Origin: Myxococcaceae bacterium | GTDB taxonomy: Bacteria; Myxococcota; Myxococcia; Myxococcales; Myxococcaceae | Direction of reading: 5' to 3' | NCBI GenBank assembly: GCA_018262385.1 | Contig: JAGSPQ010000476.1 | Span: 1-6,221, forward strand | Length of the DNA stretch: 6,221 nt | Shown here: one piece after another, positions 5,989-6,221 of the stretch | Layout of the letters: the number at the start of each line of letters is the position of its first letter | Numbering within the stretch: position 1 is the stretch's first letter | Translations under genes and position numbers: made by a program | Notes under the pieces: model-generated | What the model was told of the DNA's origin: nothing | Seen by the model: the letters and a program-made list of their open reading frames with translations, nothing else | The model's database searches: none

Positions 5989-6221
5989 AGTCGACGTCGA
6001 GCCAGAGCGACTCGAACCGCACCTGCGGCGGAGTCGGGTGCAGCCGCAAGCCCTGCACCGCTCCCGAAGCCACGCAGTGGAACCCCTGGTGGTAGAGCGG
6101 CACCAGCACGCAGTCGTCGCGCACCATCACCTCGGCCTTGCGGTACAGCTGCTCGCGCAGGCCGGGATCGATGCTCACCCGCGCCTCGTCGGTGACCCGG
6201 TCGAACTCCGAGTTCGCGTAG
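5984..6221 (-). CDS. C-terminal end of peptide-type ABC transporter substrate-binding protein (partial)
   Basis: The last 78 codons of a reverse-strand gene whose start lies beyond the window. The sequence YANSEFDRVTDEAR, then LREQLYRKAEVMV, then DDCVLVPLYHQ is the conserved C-terminal lobe ending of family 5 solute-binding proteins (SBP_bac_5; OppA/DppA/NikA type). The closing segment with a GLRLHPTPP turn and a final FESLWLD strand also fits. Such proteins capture oligopeptides, dipeptides or nickel complexes outside the inner membrane and deliver them to an ABC permease; the ligand cannot be told from this end. The usual partner permease and ATPase genes are not in the window. The frame stays open upstream of the GTG at 6178, so that GTG is not the start. 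Confidence 0.88.
   Translation of the reverse strand, partial: YANSEFDRVTDEARVSIDPGLREQLYRKAEVMVRDDCVLVPLYHQGFHCVASGAVQGLRLHPTPPQVRFESLWLDVDS

Noticed and set aside
5991..6000. 10-bp palindrome TCGACGTCGA
   Set aside because: It lies within the last codons of the transporter gene (Asp-Val-Asp) and such CG-rich palindromes are expected often in this composition.

Overview
The window is GC-rich, densely packed bacterial chromosome. Codon third positions are almost always G or C in the frames called as genes. The combination of tandem MuiA-like (DUF4139) proteins, a DUF2277 protein and a COG2945-type hydrolase suggests a myxobacterium or another member of the former Deltaproteobacteria. This is inferred from gene content and composition; there is no rRNA or other marker to settle it. 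No tRNA, rRNA, CRISPR array, transposase or phage gene was seen.

Layout. (1) Bases 1-66 are the last 21 codons of an unidentified forward gene. (2) Bases 125-1915 and 1912-3471 are two forward genes for paralogous mucoidy-inhibitor-like proteins with N-terminal DUF4140-like and C-terminal DUF4139 regions. They are joined by an ATGA stop/start overlap, so they are almost certainly co-transcribed and translationally coupled. (3) Bases 3468-4868, reverse strand, encode a predicted lipoprotein: a lipobox, a collagen-like Gly-X-Y stalk including ten Gly-Ala-Thr units, and a haloacid dehalogenase (HAD) phosphatase domain. This gene meets the second MuiA-like gene tail to tail, and the two stop codons share a palindromic CTAG. 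(4) Bases 4869-5043 are a divergent intergenic region with two small perfect dyads. (5) Bases 5044-5667 (alpha/beta hydrolase, COG2945 type) and 5687-5980 (DUF2277 protein) form a short forward operon. (6) Bases 5984-6221, reverse strand, are the C-terminal end of a peptide-type ABC transporter substrate-binding protein. It converges on the DUF2277 gene with a 3-base gap.

How the genes relate. The two MuiA-like proteins probably act together in the cell envelope; both start with a short hydrophobic export-like segment, but the biochemical function of the family is unknown. The collagen-stalk phosphatase is also predicted to sit in the envelope. It is divergent from the hydrolase operon and convergent with the MuiA-like pair, so a functional link to either is only a guess. 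The most noteworthy items are the collagen-like HAD lipoprotein, the divergent architecture of the two coupled MuiA-like paralogues, and the dyad 36 bases upstream of the hydrolase start.
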